This document shows, in pieces, positions 54,380 through 63,729 of a stretch of 64,000 bases of DNA. Source of the stretch: Holophagaceae bacterium. GTDB lineage: Bacteria > Acidobacteriota > Holophagae > Holophagales > Holophagaceae. The position numbers were made by a program, and so were the translations under genes. The notes under the pieces are model-generated. The model did no database searches. It was given only the letters and a program-made list of their open reading frames with translations, and was not told the DNA's origin. Position 1 is the first letter of the stretch. The number at the start of each line of letters is the position of its first letter. The stretch is from the NCBI GenBank assembly GCA_016722505.1, contig JADKJH010000002.1, forward strand, positions 388,001-452,000, read 5' to 3'.

Positions 54380-55960
54380 ATGAAACTCCCCCTCGTCGCC
54401 CTTTGCGGACGCCCCAATGTGGGCAAGTCCACGCTCTTCAACCGGCTCACCCGCAGCCGGGCGGCGCTCGTGCACGATCTTCCGGGCATGACCCGGGACC
54501 GCAGCTATGGCCGCGTGACCTGCCTTTCCGAAGAAGGCGATCCCGAAGAAATCTTTGAACTGGTGGACACCGGCGGCCTGGATTTCGAGGGCGACGACGT
54601 CATCACCGCCGGTATCACTCGCATGGCCAACGCCGCTCTGGCCGAAGCCCATGTGGTGGTGCTCCTGGTGGATGGCCACGATGGCTGCACCACCGGCGAT
54701 GAAGAAATCGCGCAGCGCCTGTTGCGCATGGGCAGGCCGGTGATATTGGCCGTGAACAAGGTGGATGGAATGAAGGGCGGCGCCCCCGATGGCGCCTTTT
54801 ATTCCCTGGGCTTTGATGAAATCCTGGGCATTTCCGCCAGCCATGGCAGCGGCGTGGCCGAATTGCTGGAGGCCATCCGGACCCGCCTTCCCTTCCATCG
54901 CACACCCGAAGAAGCCGAGCACCACGAGTTGGACCAAGAATTGCGCTTCGCCATCATCGGCCGTCCCAATGTTGGAAAAAGCTCCCTGGCTAATCGCCTG
55001 CTTGGCTACGAGCGCAGCCTAGTCAGCGATGTAGCGGGCACCACCCGGGACACCGTGGACACGGTGTTCACCGTGGATGATCAGGTTTACCGCCTGATCG
55101 ACACCGCCGGTATCCGCCGCAAAGGCAAGACCCACGAAGGCGCCGAGAAGCTCTCCATCCTGAAAGCCAAGCAGGCCATGGCCCGGGCCGATGTGTCCCT
55201 GCTGCTCATCGATGCCGTGGAAGGTGTGACCCATCAAGATGCGGTCATTGCGGGCTACGCCCATGAAGCGGGCGCAGCGGTGATCCTGGTCGTCAACAAA
55301 TGGGATCTGGTGGAAAAGGATGGCTTCACGTCCTTAGCCATGGAGGACAAGATCCGCCAAGACTTGGGGTTCCTGGCCCATGCGCCGATGATCTTCATTT
55401 CAGCGCTCTCTGGCCAGCGCGTGACGAAGCTCTTCGCCCACATCCGCGAAGTCGCCGCCACCCACGCCCTGCGCATTCCCACCGCCAAGCTCAACGCCTT
55501 CCTGAAAGATTGCGTGGACGCCATGAGCCCCCACATGGTGGAAGGCAAGCTTCCCAAGCTCTATTTCATGGTCCAGGTCGGCATGCGGCCGCCCAGCTTT
55601 GTCATCAAGACCAACACCGACCGAGGCCTGCATTTCAGCTATGTCCGCTATCTGGAAAACCGGCTTCGGGAAGTCTTCGGCTTCATCGGCACACCCATCC
55701 GCCTGAGCATCCAGAAGAAACAAAAGGGGGATGAAGCGCCACTCGAGGAAGCCAAGGTGCGCCGCATTTTGGATCCAGGAGAAGGCCTGAAACCGGGCTT
55801 CCGCAACGAAGCTTTCCGTGGCCAAAAAGAAGAGAAAGCCAAACCGAAGGTGAAACGGAAAGTCGTGGAAAGACCCAAGCCCGCCGCCAAGCAGGCGCCC
55901 AAAAAAGGCAAGGACCTGCCCCGGAAACGGGTGCGGCAGAAATCCCTGAAGCGGGGATAG
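54380..55960 (+). CDS. der: Ribosome-assembly GTPase Der (EngA)
   Basis: This 526-residue protein has two tandem GTPase domains. The first P-loop is GRPNVGKSTLFN at about residue 10 and the second is GRPNVGKSSLANR near 195, with TRD switch I motifs (MTRDRSYG, TTRDTVDTV) and NKVD/NKWD base-recognition motifs. A KH-like domain follows (KLPKLYFMVQ). Der acts in 50S maturation. The C-terminus is extended by ~60 Lys/Arg/Pro-rich residues (KPKVKRKVVERPKPAAKQ), probably binding RNA. Start ATG 54380. Confidence 0.96.
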   Translation: MKLPLVALCGRPNVGKSTLFNRLTRSRAALVHDLPGMTRDRSYGRVTCLSEEGDPEEIFELVDTGGLDFEGDDVITAGITRMANAALAEAHVVVLLVDGHDGCTTGDEEIAQRLLRMGRPVILAVNKVDGMKGGAPDGAFYSLGFDEILGISASHGSGVAELLEAIRTRLPFHRTPEEAEHHELDQELRFAIIGRPNVGKSSLANRLLGYERSLVSDVAGTTRDTVDTVFTVDDQVYRLIDTAGIRRKGKTHEGAEKLSILKAKQAMARADVSLLLIDAVEGVTHQDAVIAGYAHEAGAAVILVVNKWDLVEKDGFTSLAMEDKIRQDLGFLAHAPMIFISALSGQRVTKLFAHIREVAATHALRIPTAKLNAFLKDCVDAMSPHMVEGKLPKLYFMVQVGMRPPSFVIKTNTDRGLHFSYVRYLENRLREVFGFIGTPIRLSIQKKQKGDEAPLEEAKVRRILDPGEGLKPGFRNEAFRGQKEEKAKPKVKRKVVERPKPAAKQAPKKGKDLPRKRVRQKSLKRG

Positions 55961-56040
55961 GCAGCTCAAAAACTTATTTCTTGCCGCATTCCATTTCGCA
56001 GGTATCGTTGGGCCAGTTTTACCGGAAACCCAGGGACACT

Positions 56041-57297
56041 ATGCGCACTGCGTTGACAGGTTTGATGTGTCTGATCGCCGCAGGCCTTTGCGCCCAGGAT
56101 CATCCAATCCTCATCAAAGCATCCCGGATGCTGGATGTGCGCACCGGGAAAATCACCTCTCCGGCCCAGGTGTGGGTCAAGGATGGGCGTATCCAAACGG
56201 GTGCGGCGCCGACTGGGGCCGAGGTCATAGACCTGGGCGACCGGACCCTTTTGCCAGGACTCTTGGATTGCCATGTGCATCTTACCTTTCAGGCTGGCTT
56301 GGCAGAGATCGCGCAGCTCAAACATTCGAAGGCGAGCCAAGTGATCGATGGCGTCGTGAACGCCAAAAAGGTATTGCTGGCTGGTTTCACCACCGTGCGG
56401 GATTGCGGCAGCAGCACGAATTTCGGCGATGTGGCGTTGCGGGATGCCATCAATCACGGCGAGGTTGACGGTCCGCGTCTTTTTGTATCCGGCAGCGCCC
56501 TGTCCATCACAGGCGGACACGCAGACACCAACGGATTTCCATGCGACATCCACTTTGATTCAAGCAATCTTGTGGATTCGCCCGAGCAGGCCGTGCGCAC
56601 TGTCCGCGAGTGGAAAAAGCGCGGGGTGGACCAGATCAAGATCATGGCGACCGGCGGCGTGCTTTCGAACCACGATGATCCGGGTGCGCCGAGTTTTTCA
56701 CCTGAAGAATTCCGCGCCATCGTCCAGGAAGCCAATCGCCGGGGCATGGATGTCTGCGCCCACGCGCACGGTGATAAGGGCATCCTGGAAGCAACCCTGG
56801 CGGGCGTCCGCAGCATCGAGCATGGTTCTCTGCTGAGCCCCGCCACAGCTGCGGAGATGAAGAAGCGCGGCACCTTTCTGGTCCCTACGCTCTACGCGTT
56901 GGAATCCATCCTGCTGCCGGGAAATCCTCTTCACATTCCCGAGGGCAGCCTTGCCAAAGCGCGCGCCCTGCTGCCACTGCGCCGCGCGGGCTTCAAGGCG
57001 ACTTTGGATGCTGGGATTCCCGTCGCCTATGGCACAGATATCGGTGTATTCCCCCACGAGCAGATCGCCTTTGATTTCCGCTATCTCGTCAACTACGGCA
57101 TGACGCCACTCCAGGCCATCCAAAGCGCCACGGTGACTGCCGCTCAATTGTTACGGCTGGAAGACCGGGCGGGCACATTGCAACCCGGCAAGTGGGCCGA
57201 CATCATCGCCGTGGACGGAAATCCGCTGGACGATGTGAGAACTCTGGAACAAGTGCGCTTCGTTATGAAAGAGGGCCGGATCATCAAACATCCGTGA
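56041..57297 (+). CDS. Exported amidohydrolase (imidazolonepropionase/prolidase-like)
   Basis: This is a 418-residue metal-dependent hydrolase. The ATG at 56041 opens a signal peptide (MRTALTGLMCLIAAGLCAQ), so it is probably periplasmic. The metal-site pattern of the amidohydrolase superfamily is complete: LDCHVHLT, a Lys in DQIKIMATGG, HAHGDKG, SIEHGS and the Asp in YGTDIG. The closest group is the Xaa-Pro dipeptidase-like amidohydrolases common in Acidobacteria, so it may cleave proline dipeptides. The exact substrate is not evident. It starts 80 bp after der. Confidence 0.87.
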   Translation: MRTALTGLMCLIAAGLCAQDHPILIKASRMLDVRTGKITSPAQVWVKDGRIQTGAAPTGAEVIDLGDRTLLPGLLDCHVHLTFQAGLAEIAQLKHSKASQVIDGVVNAKKVLLAGFTTVRDCGSSTNFGDVALRDAINHGEVDGPRLFVSGSALSITGGHADTNGFPCDIHFDSSNLVDSPEQAVRTVREWKKRGVDQIKIMATGGVLSNHDDPGAPSFSPEEFRAIVQEANRRGMDVCAHAHGDKGILEATLAGVRSIEHGSLLSPATAAEMKKRGTFLVPTLYALESILLPGNPLHIPEGSLAKARALLPLRRAGFKATLDAGIPVAYGTDIGVFPHEQIAFDFRYLVNYGMTPLQAIQSATVTAAQLLRLEDRAGTLQPGKWADIIAVDGNPLDDVRTLEQVRFVMKEGRIIKHP

Positions 57298-57598
57298 TGA
57301 TTTCCGTGAAAGAATTATCGTTTTTTTCATTCACCTTCATATTGATCCAGTGTTTTTGCATTCAATGCAGAATGAATGAAAAACAGTTCTCATAAAATTA
57401 ACAATACTTAACTAGGCTCCGGAAGGGTGAAGGCGGGAAGGTTGTCTTCGAATCTCCGTTCCTTCTCACAGTCTGGTCCATGGGCTCCTTTTATCTAAGG
57501 ATTTCCAGAGTGACCGCAGGCCCGACCCGGCCGCTTTGAGAAAGAAGCGGACCGCATTCGGGGCTTGAACCTTTCCTTCTTCTTTTAAGGAGTTGCCA
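57298..57598 (+). promoter_or_regulatory. 301-bp leader of the first M4 protease gene
   Basis: No gene is seen here. It contains an AT-rich stretch with TTAACAATACTTAACT at 57398-57413 that resembles TTAACAAAACTTCAC at 60436 before the second M4 gene. A GACCG..CGGTC-type GC segment follows, and then TCCTTCTTCTTTTAAGGAG before the start. The AT-rich motif may be a shared promoter or operator. Confidence 0.4.
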
Positions 57599-60328
57599 AT
57601 GGCAACGAAAGGCCGTCTCGCAGTTTCTTTCCTCACTGCCGCCCTGGCCTCGGGCGCACTTCTCGCCGCTGTACCACAGACCGTGGCAGCCCAGCGCGCC
57701 ACCAACCAATTGATGGCCCAACGGACCCAGATGGGTCTGGATGCGGACCACAGCTTCTCCGTGCGCACCATCCAAAAAGATGGTGATCTTGATCGCACCC
57801 ACACCCGTTTCGACAAACTCTACAACGGCGTCAAGGTCTGGGGTGGCGATCTCATCGCCCATTCCGGCGCCGATGGAGAGCTCCTTGGCATCACCACGAA
57901 CCATAAAGAAAAGGTCCGCATCAATGTGAATCCAACCTTGGGCGTCACCGAGGCTCTCGCAGTGGTCCACCAAGACCTGAACCCCATGGGACCCTACGCC
58001 ACGGAGCCCACCGCTGAACTGGTGGTCTATCCCATGTCCGTGGAAATCCGCCGTCCCGGCCGCAGCCGCGTCGTGGATCAGGATTTGAACGCTGAGGATG
58101 TGGTCCGCACCGTGGTTCGCAACGCACTGGCCTACCACGTTCATGTTGCCCTTGAAAATGGCACCCCCGAGACCATCCACCGCGATTATATGGTTGATGC
58201 CCACACAGGCCGCATCCTGAAACAGTGGAACGACCTTCACACCACCGCAGCTGTTGGCTCGGGTAATTCCCAGTACAGCGGCGTGGTGAGCATGGACACC
58301 AACAGCACGGCTACGGGTTTCGAACTTCGCGACATGACCCGCGGCACCGGCGGCACGTTCGGCAATAACGTGGTGACCAACCTGAACCATGCCACCACCG
58401 GCAACGGTACAGTCTATGCCAATACCACCAACAGCTGGGGCGACGGAGCCAATTATGTGGAAGGCTCCTCCACCACTGCCGCCAATGGCCAGACCGCAGC
58501 CGTGGACGCCCATTTCGGCATCATGGAAACCTGGGACTATTTCAAGAAGGTGCTCGGCCGCAACGGCATCGACGGCACCGGCAAGGCCTCCTACATCCGC
58601 GTCCACTACAGCAACAGCTATGACAACGCCTTCTGGTCCGATGCCTGCTTCTGCATGACCTTCGGCGACGGCAGCAGCTTCACCACCTTGACATCCATGG
58701 ACGTCGCTGGCCACGAGATGAGCCATGGCGTCTGCGCCACGACTGCCAATCTGACTTACAGCGGTGAATCCGGTGGCTTGAACGAAGCCAACTCCGATAT
58801 CCACGGCACGATGGTTGAGTTCTACCGCACCACGCCCGGCGCCACCACGGTTCCCGCCACTGGCGGCAACTGGACCATCGGCGAACAGCTCTCGGCCACC
58901 CCGCTGCGCTACATGTACAAGCCCAGCTTGGATGGTTCCTCGCCCGATGCATGGTCCTCCACTGTCGGCAACCTCGACGTGCACTACAGTTCAGGTCCTT
59001 CCAACCGCGCGTTCTACTTCCTGAGCCAGGGCGCCACGACAACTGGCAACACCTCTACGACCTACCTGCCCACCGGCATGACCGGCATCGGCAATGATCA
59101 CGCGGCCCGCATCGCCTTCCGCGCGCTCGCAACCTATATGACCGCCAGCACCAATTATGCGGCCGCCCGCACCGCTTACATCAGCGCCGCCATCGACTTG
59201 TACGGTGCCGGTTCCGCTGAGGAGCAGGCCGTCTGGAACGCCTTCCACGGCATCAACGTGGGTGCTGCCTGGGGCAGCGCTCCTCCGCCTCCGCCTCCTC
59301 CCGCCAATACCTTCACTGAGGTTGAAGCCAACAACAGCATCGCCGCCGCCAACACTGTGGCCCATACCTACACCGCCATCCAGGGCAATCTTTCCGCCAC
59401 CGGCGACACCGACTTCTTCGGCCTGACCCTGAACCCAGGTGAGAACGTCGCCATCGCCATGACCGGCCCCAGCGGCGTGGATTGGGATCTCAAGCTTCTG
59501 AATTCCGCTGGCACCCAGCTGGCCATCTCCCAGGGCAGCACCGCGACAGAAAACGTGACCTACACCAATAGTGGCGCAACGGCCATCACGGTCTACCCGA
59601 ATGTCTACATCTACAGCGGGACCAGCGCGACTCCCTACGTCCTAGGGCTCACCTACACGGGCGGCACGCCGCCACCGCCATCTGATACGACCGCTCCAAC
59701 GGCTTCGGCCACCGAGACCGGCACCAGCGGCACCATCACCTTCAGCGCCACCGCGACGGACAACGTCGGCGTCACCAAAGTCGAATTCTACGTGGACAGC
59801 GTACTGAAGGGCACGGACACCACCTCGCCCTACAGCATGACGCTTGGATTCCACGACCCTGACCAACGGCACCCATTCCCTCGTGGCCAAGGCCTACGAC
59901 GCCGCCGGCAACATCGGTTCCTCGACGGCGGTTTCCTTCAGCGTCAGCAACACGCCACGCCGCCGCCTCCCGCCACCTACAATGAGGTCGAGAGCAACGG
60001 CACCACCGCCACCGCGAACGTTGTGCCCACCACGGCCACCGCCATCCAGGCCTACATCGGCACCTCCACGGACAAGGACTTCTTCAAGATCACTGTCGGC
60101 GCAGGCCGCACGCTGGTCGTCAATATGACCGGACCCGCCAAGGATTACGATCTGTACCTGCTCAACAGCGCAGGCACTACCTTGAAGAGCAGCCTCGGCA
60201 GCACCGCCACCGAGTCCGTGACCCAAGCCAATACCGGCACCACCACCGCTACCTACTACATCAAGGTCATCGGCTACGCGGGCGCCTTCACGACTACAAC
60301 CCCCTACAACCTTGCCCTGAGCCGCTAA
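57599..60328 (+). CDS. Secreted M4 metalloprotease with two PPC domains; compensated frameshift in the linker
   Basis: This is a 909-residue thermolysin-family zinc protease. A signal peptide is followed by an FTP/PepSY-type propeptide (~residues 30-215, HTRFDKLYNGVKVWGGDL). The catalytic domain follows, with zinc ligands His372 and His376 in GHEMSHGV and Glu396 in GGLNEANSD, and catalytic Glu373. The C-terminus holds two PPC-type domains (EVEANNSIAAANTV, EVESNGTTATANVV) and a Big-type domain between them. ATG 57599 has AAGGAG at good spacing. From ~59844 to ~59955 the frame in use gives an Arg/His/Gln-rich oddity, while the neighbouring frame reads STTLTNGTHSLVAKAYDAAG, a normal Big-type domain. 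So there is one extra and one missing base. A terminator follows. Confidence 0.9.
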   Translation: MATKGRLAVSFLTAALASGALLAAVPQTVAAQRATNQLMAQRTQMGLDADHSFSVRTIQKDGDLDRTHTRFDKLYNGVKVWGGDLIAHSGADGELLGITTNHKEKVRINVNPTLGVTEALAVVHQDLNPMGPYATEPTAELVVYPMSVEIRRPGRSRVVDQDLNAEDVVRTVVRNALAYHVHVALENGTPETIHRDYMVDAHTGRILKQWNDLHTTAAVGSGNSQYSGVVSMDTNSTATGFELRDMTRGTGGTFGNNVVTNLNHATTGNGTVYANTTNSWGDGANYVEGSSTTAANGQTAAVDAHFGIMETWDYFKKVLGRNGIDGTGKASYIRVHYSNSYDNAFWSDACFCMTFGDGSSFTTLTSMDVAGHEMSHGVCATTANLTYSGESGGLNEANSDIHGTMVEFYRTTPGATTVPATGGNWTIGEQLSATPLRYMYKPSLDGSSPDAWSSTVGNLDVHYSSGPSNRAFYFLSQGATTTGNTSTTYLPTGMTGIGNDHAARIAFRALATYMTASTNYAAARTAYISAAIDLYGAGSAEEQAVWNAFHGINVGAAWGSAPPPPPPPANTFTEVEANNSIAAANTVAHTYTAIQGNLSATGDTDFFGLTLNPGENVAIAMTGPSGVDWDLKLLNSAGTQLAISQGSTATENVTYTNSGATAITVYPNVYIYSGTSATPYVLGLTYTGGTPPPPSDTTAPTASATETGTSGTITFSATATDNVGVTKVEFYVDSVLKGTDTTSPYSMTLGFHDPDQRHPFPRGQGLRRRRQHRFLDGGFLQRQQHATPPPPATYNEVESNGTTATANVVPTTATAIQAYIGTSTDKDFFKITVGAGRTLVVNMTGPAKDYDLYLLNSAGTTLKSSLGSTATESVTQANTGTTTATYYIKVIGYAGAFTTTTPYNLALSR

Positions 60329-60352
60329 AGCCTGAAGCAAGCCGTTGTTGTG

Positions 60353-60379
60353 AAAGGGCCGCCTCCGGGCGGCCCTTTT
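60353..60379 (+). terminator. Rho-independent terminator after the first M4 gene
   Basis: The stem GGGCCGCC TCCG GGCGGCCC is followed by TTTTC, 25 bases past the stop codon. Confidence 0.88.
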
Positions 60380-60435
60380 CATTGCTTCATCGGTGGCCGC
60401 GGCCATGGGATTGGATCCCTTCGTTCTTCACAATA

Positions 60436-60461
60436 TTTAACAAAACTTCACAAAGCTTAAC
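60436..60461 (+). promoter_or_regulatory. AT-rich motif shared by both M4 genes
   Basis: TTAACAAAACTTCAC followed by GCTTAACT lies 135-160 bases before the second M4 start. The matching motif before the first M4 gene is at 57398. It is a candidate common promoter element or regulator site. Confidence 0.35.
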
Positions 60462-60595
60462 TTTGAGTGGCGATGGAAACGGGGGAACCTGAACATCACT
60501 TCCCGTTCCTTGCACATCTTTTCCGCAGTCCCCCAGAAGCTGATGGGCTTCCGAGGCTCACTGTTTCCCGCATCCTTCTTCTTTCAGGAGTTGCA

Positions 60596-62965
60596 ATGCA
60601 ACGCCGCACCCCGATCCTTTCCATCCTGGCCTCTGCCTTAGTGGCTCTGCCTTCGCTAGCGGCCGTGCCGGACCAGGCCCAGGCCCGTCGCGTGGCCGAT
60701 ATCTCCGCCGAGATTCTGGCTTCCAAGGCCCCGGCATTGGGTCTAAACGATCAACATGCTTTCGCCATGAAGAACCATATCGGCGATGAAATGGGCCAGG
60801 TCCACACCCGGTTCCAGCAGTCCTACAACGGCGTGAAAGTGTGGGGTGGCGAAGCCATCATGCACCTGGATTCCGAAGGCCGTGAATTACCCATGACCGA
60901 CGCATTGATGCGCAATCTCCACATCAACACCAACCCATCCATGGAAGCCCGCGAAGCGCTGGCGGTGGCCCATGCCGACATCGCCCCCAGGGGTGCCTAC
61001 ACCGAAGAGCCCAGTGCTGAATTGGTGATCTATCCTCAATCTGTCAACGCGCTCGCTGCTCATGCGCGGTCCAAGAACGAGGCCGATATCGATGCCACTG
61101 ACTTGGTGCACCAGGTCACCCGTTACACCCTGGCCTACCATGTCCACGCCACGTTGCTGAACGGCACTGAGGAAACCCGCAGCCAGGACTACCTGATCAA
61201 CGCCCACACCGGCGAGATCCTGAAGAGCTGGGACACGTTGCACACGGCCGCGGCCAATGGCACCGGCAAGTCCCAGTGGTACGGCACCGTGGCCCTGAAC
61301 ACCAACAGCACCGCGAGCGGCTTCGAGCTGCGCGACATGACCCGCGGCACCGGCGGCACCTATGGCAACAACATCACCACCAACATGAACAATGGGACCA
61401 GCGGAAACGGCTCCATTTTCACCGATGCTGATAACGCCTGGGGCGATGGCCTCCAGTACAACGGCACCGCCGGTATGAGCGCCAATGCGCAGACCGCAGC
61501 TGTGGATGCCCACCGCGGCCTCCAGGCCACTTGGGATTTCTACAAAAACGTCTTCACCCGGAACGGCATTGATAATACCGGCAAGGCTACCTACAGCCGC
61601 ATGCACTACAGCAGCCAGTACGACAACGCTTTCTGGCAGGACACCTGCTTCTGCATGACCTACGGCGATGGCGCTACGGGCGGTTCGGTAGGCGAAGCCG
61701 ATCTCGATACGGCTGGCCACGAAATGACCCACGGCGTCTGCGCCGCCACCGCGAACCTCACCTACAGCGGCGAGAGCGGCGGCCTCAATGAATCCAACTC
61801 CGACATCTTCGGTACCTGTGTGGAATTCTACGTTCTGGGCGCTGGTGGTGTCGGCAGCGTGGTCCCCGACAATGCAGGTTCCGGTGCTATCACCGCCAAC
61901 TACAACATGTTTGAAAATTCCTGGGGCCATGCTGGCCAGGCCCTGCGCTACATGTACAAGCCCAGCCTCGACGGTGGATCGAAGGATGCCTGGTACAGCG
62001 GAATTGGCAGCATTGATGTGCACTACAGCTCCGGCCCCATGAACCGTTGCTTCTACTTCATGGCCCGCGGCGCCACGACCACTGGCGACACCAGCACCAC
62101 GCTCCTGCCCAGCGGCATGACCGGCATCGGCAACGACAAAGCCGCACGCATCTGGTACCGGACACTCACCACCAAGCTCACGGCCAGCTCCAATTACGCC
62201 GCGGCCCGCACGGGCGCCATCGCAGCCGCCCAGGAGCTCTACGGCGCAGGTTCAGCGGCAGAGCAGGCCGTTTGGAACGCGTTCCACGGCATCAACGTGG
62301 GTGCCGCCTGGACCGGTAGCACACCTACCGCACCAGCCATCACCACCCAGCCCACCAGCAAGACTGTCGGTGTGGGCACGACGGCCACCTTCAGCGTGGT
62401 GGCCACCGGCAGCGCGACCCTAGCCTACCAATGGCGCAAGAACGGCACCAACATTTCCGCAGCCACCGCGGCCTCCTACACGACGCCCGCCACCACCACC
62501 ACAGATAACGGCGCTACTTTCTCCGTGGTCGTCAGCAATTCCGTGGGCAGCGTCACGAGCAACAACGCCACACTGACCGTGACCACCGCCCCGCCGCCAC
62601 CCCCGGGCAACGCCGAAGTGGAACCCAACAACACCCAAGCCGCCTCCCAGAATATCGCCACCAGCGGCACCACCATCAACGCCACGATGGCCAGCAGCAC
62701 AGACATCGATTACTTCAAGTGCACGCTTGGAGCAGGCCGCACCGTTGCCGCGACGATGACGCCTAACAGCACCTCGGACTACGATCTGTACCTGTACAAC
62801 AACAATGGCACTCAGATCGCCTCCTCCACCAAGGGCACTGGTCTGGTGGACACCGTGAGCAAAAAGAACACAGGCACCTCTGCCTTCACACGCTATGCCA
62901 AGGTGATCTACTACTCCGGCAAGACCGGCACCACAGGCACCTACACCATCAAGCTCACCTTCTGA
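60596..62965 (+). CDS. Second secreted M4 metalloprotease, with Ig-like and PPC domains
   Basis: This 789-residue thermolysin-family protease is a paralogue of the preceding gene. Signal peptide MQRRTPILSILASALVALPS, FTP-type propeptide (HTRFQQSYNGVKVWGGEA), catalytic domain with His375, Glu376 and His379 in GHEMTHGV and Glu399 in GGLNESNSD. The C-terminus differs from its neighbour: an Ig-like domain (AYQWRKNGTNISAATA), close to the one in the BNR protein at 39582, precedes a single PPC domain (EVEPNNTQAASQN). Start ATG 60596 follows CAGGAG. The leader phrase TCCTTCTTCTTTcAGGAG nearly matches that of the first gene, supporting tandem duplication. Confidence 0.93.
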   Translation: MQRRTPILSILASALVALPSLAAVPDQAQARRVADISAEILASKAPALGLNDQHAFAMKNHIGDEMGQVHTRFQQSYNGVKVWGGEAIMHLDSEGRELPMTDALMRNLHINTNPSMEAREALAVAHADIAPRGAYTEEPSAELVIYPQSVNALAAHARSKNEADIDATDLVHQVTRYTLAYHVHATLLNGTEETRSQDYLINAHTGEILKSWDTLHTAAANGTGKSQWYGTVALNTNSTASGFELRDMTRGTGGTYGNNITTNMNNGTSGNGSIFTDADNAWGDGLQYNGTAGMSANAQTAAVDAHRGLQATWDFYKNVFTRNGIDNTGKATYSRMHYSSQYDNAFWQDTCFCMTYGDGATGGSVGEADLDTAGHEMTHGVCAATANLTYSGESGGLNESNSDIFGTCVEFYVLGAGGVGSVVPDNAGSGAITANYNMFENSWGHAGQALRYMYKPSLDGGSKDAWYSGIGSIDVHYSSGPMNRCFYFMARGATTTGDTSTTLLPSGMTGIGNDKAARIWYRTLTTKLTASSNYAAARTGAIAAAQELYGAGSAAEQAVWNAFHGINVGAAWTGSTPTAPAITTQPTSKTVGVGTTATFSVVATGSATLAYQWRKNGTNISAATAASYTTPATTTTDNGATFSVVVSNSVGSVTSNNATLTVTTAPPPPPGNAEVEPNNTQAASQNIATSGTTINATMASSTDIDYFKCTLGAGRTVAATMTPNSTSDYDLYLYNNNGTQIASSTKGTGLVDTVSKKNTGTSAFTRYAKVIYYSGKTGTTGTYTIKLTF

Positions 62966-62981
62966 TCTATTTCGAAACCGG

Positions 62982-63017
62982 AATAATAATGGCCGCCTTC
63001 GCGCGGCCATTATTATT
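62982..63017 (+). terminator. Hairpin terminator after the second M4 gene
   Basis: A perfect 14-bp stem AATAATAATGGCCG/CGGCCATTATTATT encloses an 8-base loop, followed by TCG. The lower stem is AT-only, with no separate T-run. Confidence 0.75.
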
Positions 63018-63044
63018 TCGTCCCAACGGCTTACACTTGGATCC

Positions 63045-63725
63045 ATGCATATCCTTGTCGTGGAAGATGAACCCAAAGCCGCCCGGCATCTCGAAAGGGG
63101 GCTGCGGGCTGCCAGCTTTGAAGTCCAGACCTGCGCCTCGGCCGAGCAAGGACTCGTAGCTTGCGCTTCGCACCCTTTCGACGCTCTGGTGCTGGATGTG
63201 ATGCTGCCCGGAATGAGCGGGCTGGATATGGTCCATCAGCTGCGGAGCCTTGGCGTCGCCACGCCGGTGCTCTTCCTTTCCGCCAAGGACGCCACCGAAG
63301 ACCGGATCAAAGGCCTCAACGAAGGTGGCGATGACTACCTGGTGAAGCCCTACTCATTGCCAGAAGTGGTGGCCCGTCTGCGGGCCCTGTTGCGCCGTGG
63401 CAGCCAGACGGGAAACATGCAGAGGGTTGAAATCGCGGACCTGGTATGGGAGCCCGCAAGCCGGCGCATCAGCCGCATGGGAAAGCGCATTGATCTGACA
63501 CCTAAAGAATATGCCCTGGCAACTTTGCTGCTGAACCACCAGGGCGAGGTGGTTTCCCGCAACCAGATCATCCAGGCGGTCTGGGGACTCAGCACCACGG
63601 TTGAGGGCAACAGCGTGGATGTGCAGGTGCTGCGCCTTCGGAAGAAACTGGACGATCCCTTCGAGACCAAACTCATCCGCACATTGCGCGGAGTAGGCAT
63701 CGTGCTGGAAGCGCCAGGCGCCTGA
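63045..63725 (+). CDS. OmpR-family response regulator (CusR/CopR-like)
   Basis: This 226-residue regulator has a receiver domain with Glu7-Asp8-Glu9, phospho-acceptor Asp51 in LVLDVMLPG, Thr/Ser in FLSAKD and Lys in VKPYS. The winged helix at residues ~125-222 includes LTPKEYALATLLLNHQGEVVS and the EGNSVDVQVLRLRKKL recognition region, typical of heavy-metal response regulators (CusR/CopR/IrlR). The signal cannot be named. The sensor kinase starts four bases after its stop, so they form a pair. It lies downstream of the proteases, separated by a terminator. Confidence 0.93.
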   Translation: MHILVVEDEPKAARHLERGLRAASFEVQTCASAEQGLVACASHPFDALVLDVMLPGMSGLDMVHQLRSLGVATPVLFLSAKDATEDRIKGLNEGGDDYLVKPYSLPEVVARLRALLRRGSQTGNMQRVEIADLVWEPASRRISRMGKRIDLTPKEYALATLLLNHQGEVVSRNQIIQAVWGLSTTVEGNSVDVQVLRLRKKLDDPFETKLIRTLRGVGIVLEAPGA

Positions 63726-63729
63726 AACC

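Noticed and set aside
57491..58984. Long minus-strand open frames opposite the M4 proteases (also 60887-62023)
   Set aside because: Gly/Ala/Val/His-rich translations mirror the repetitive coding strand; no ribosome site or motif is seen.
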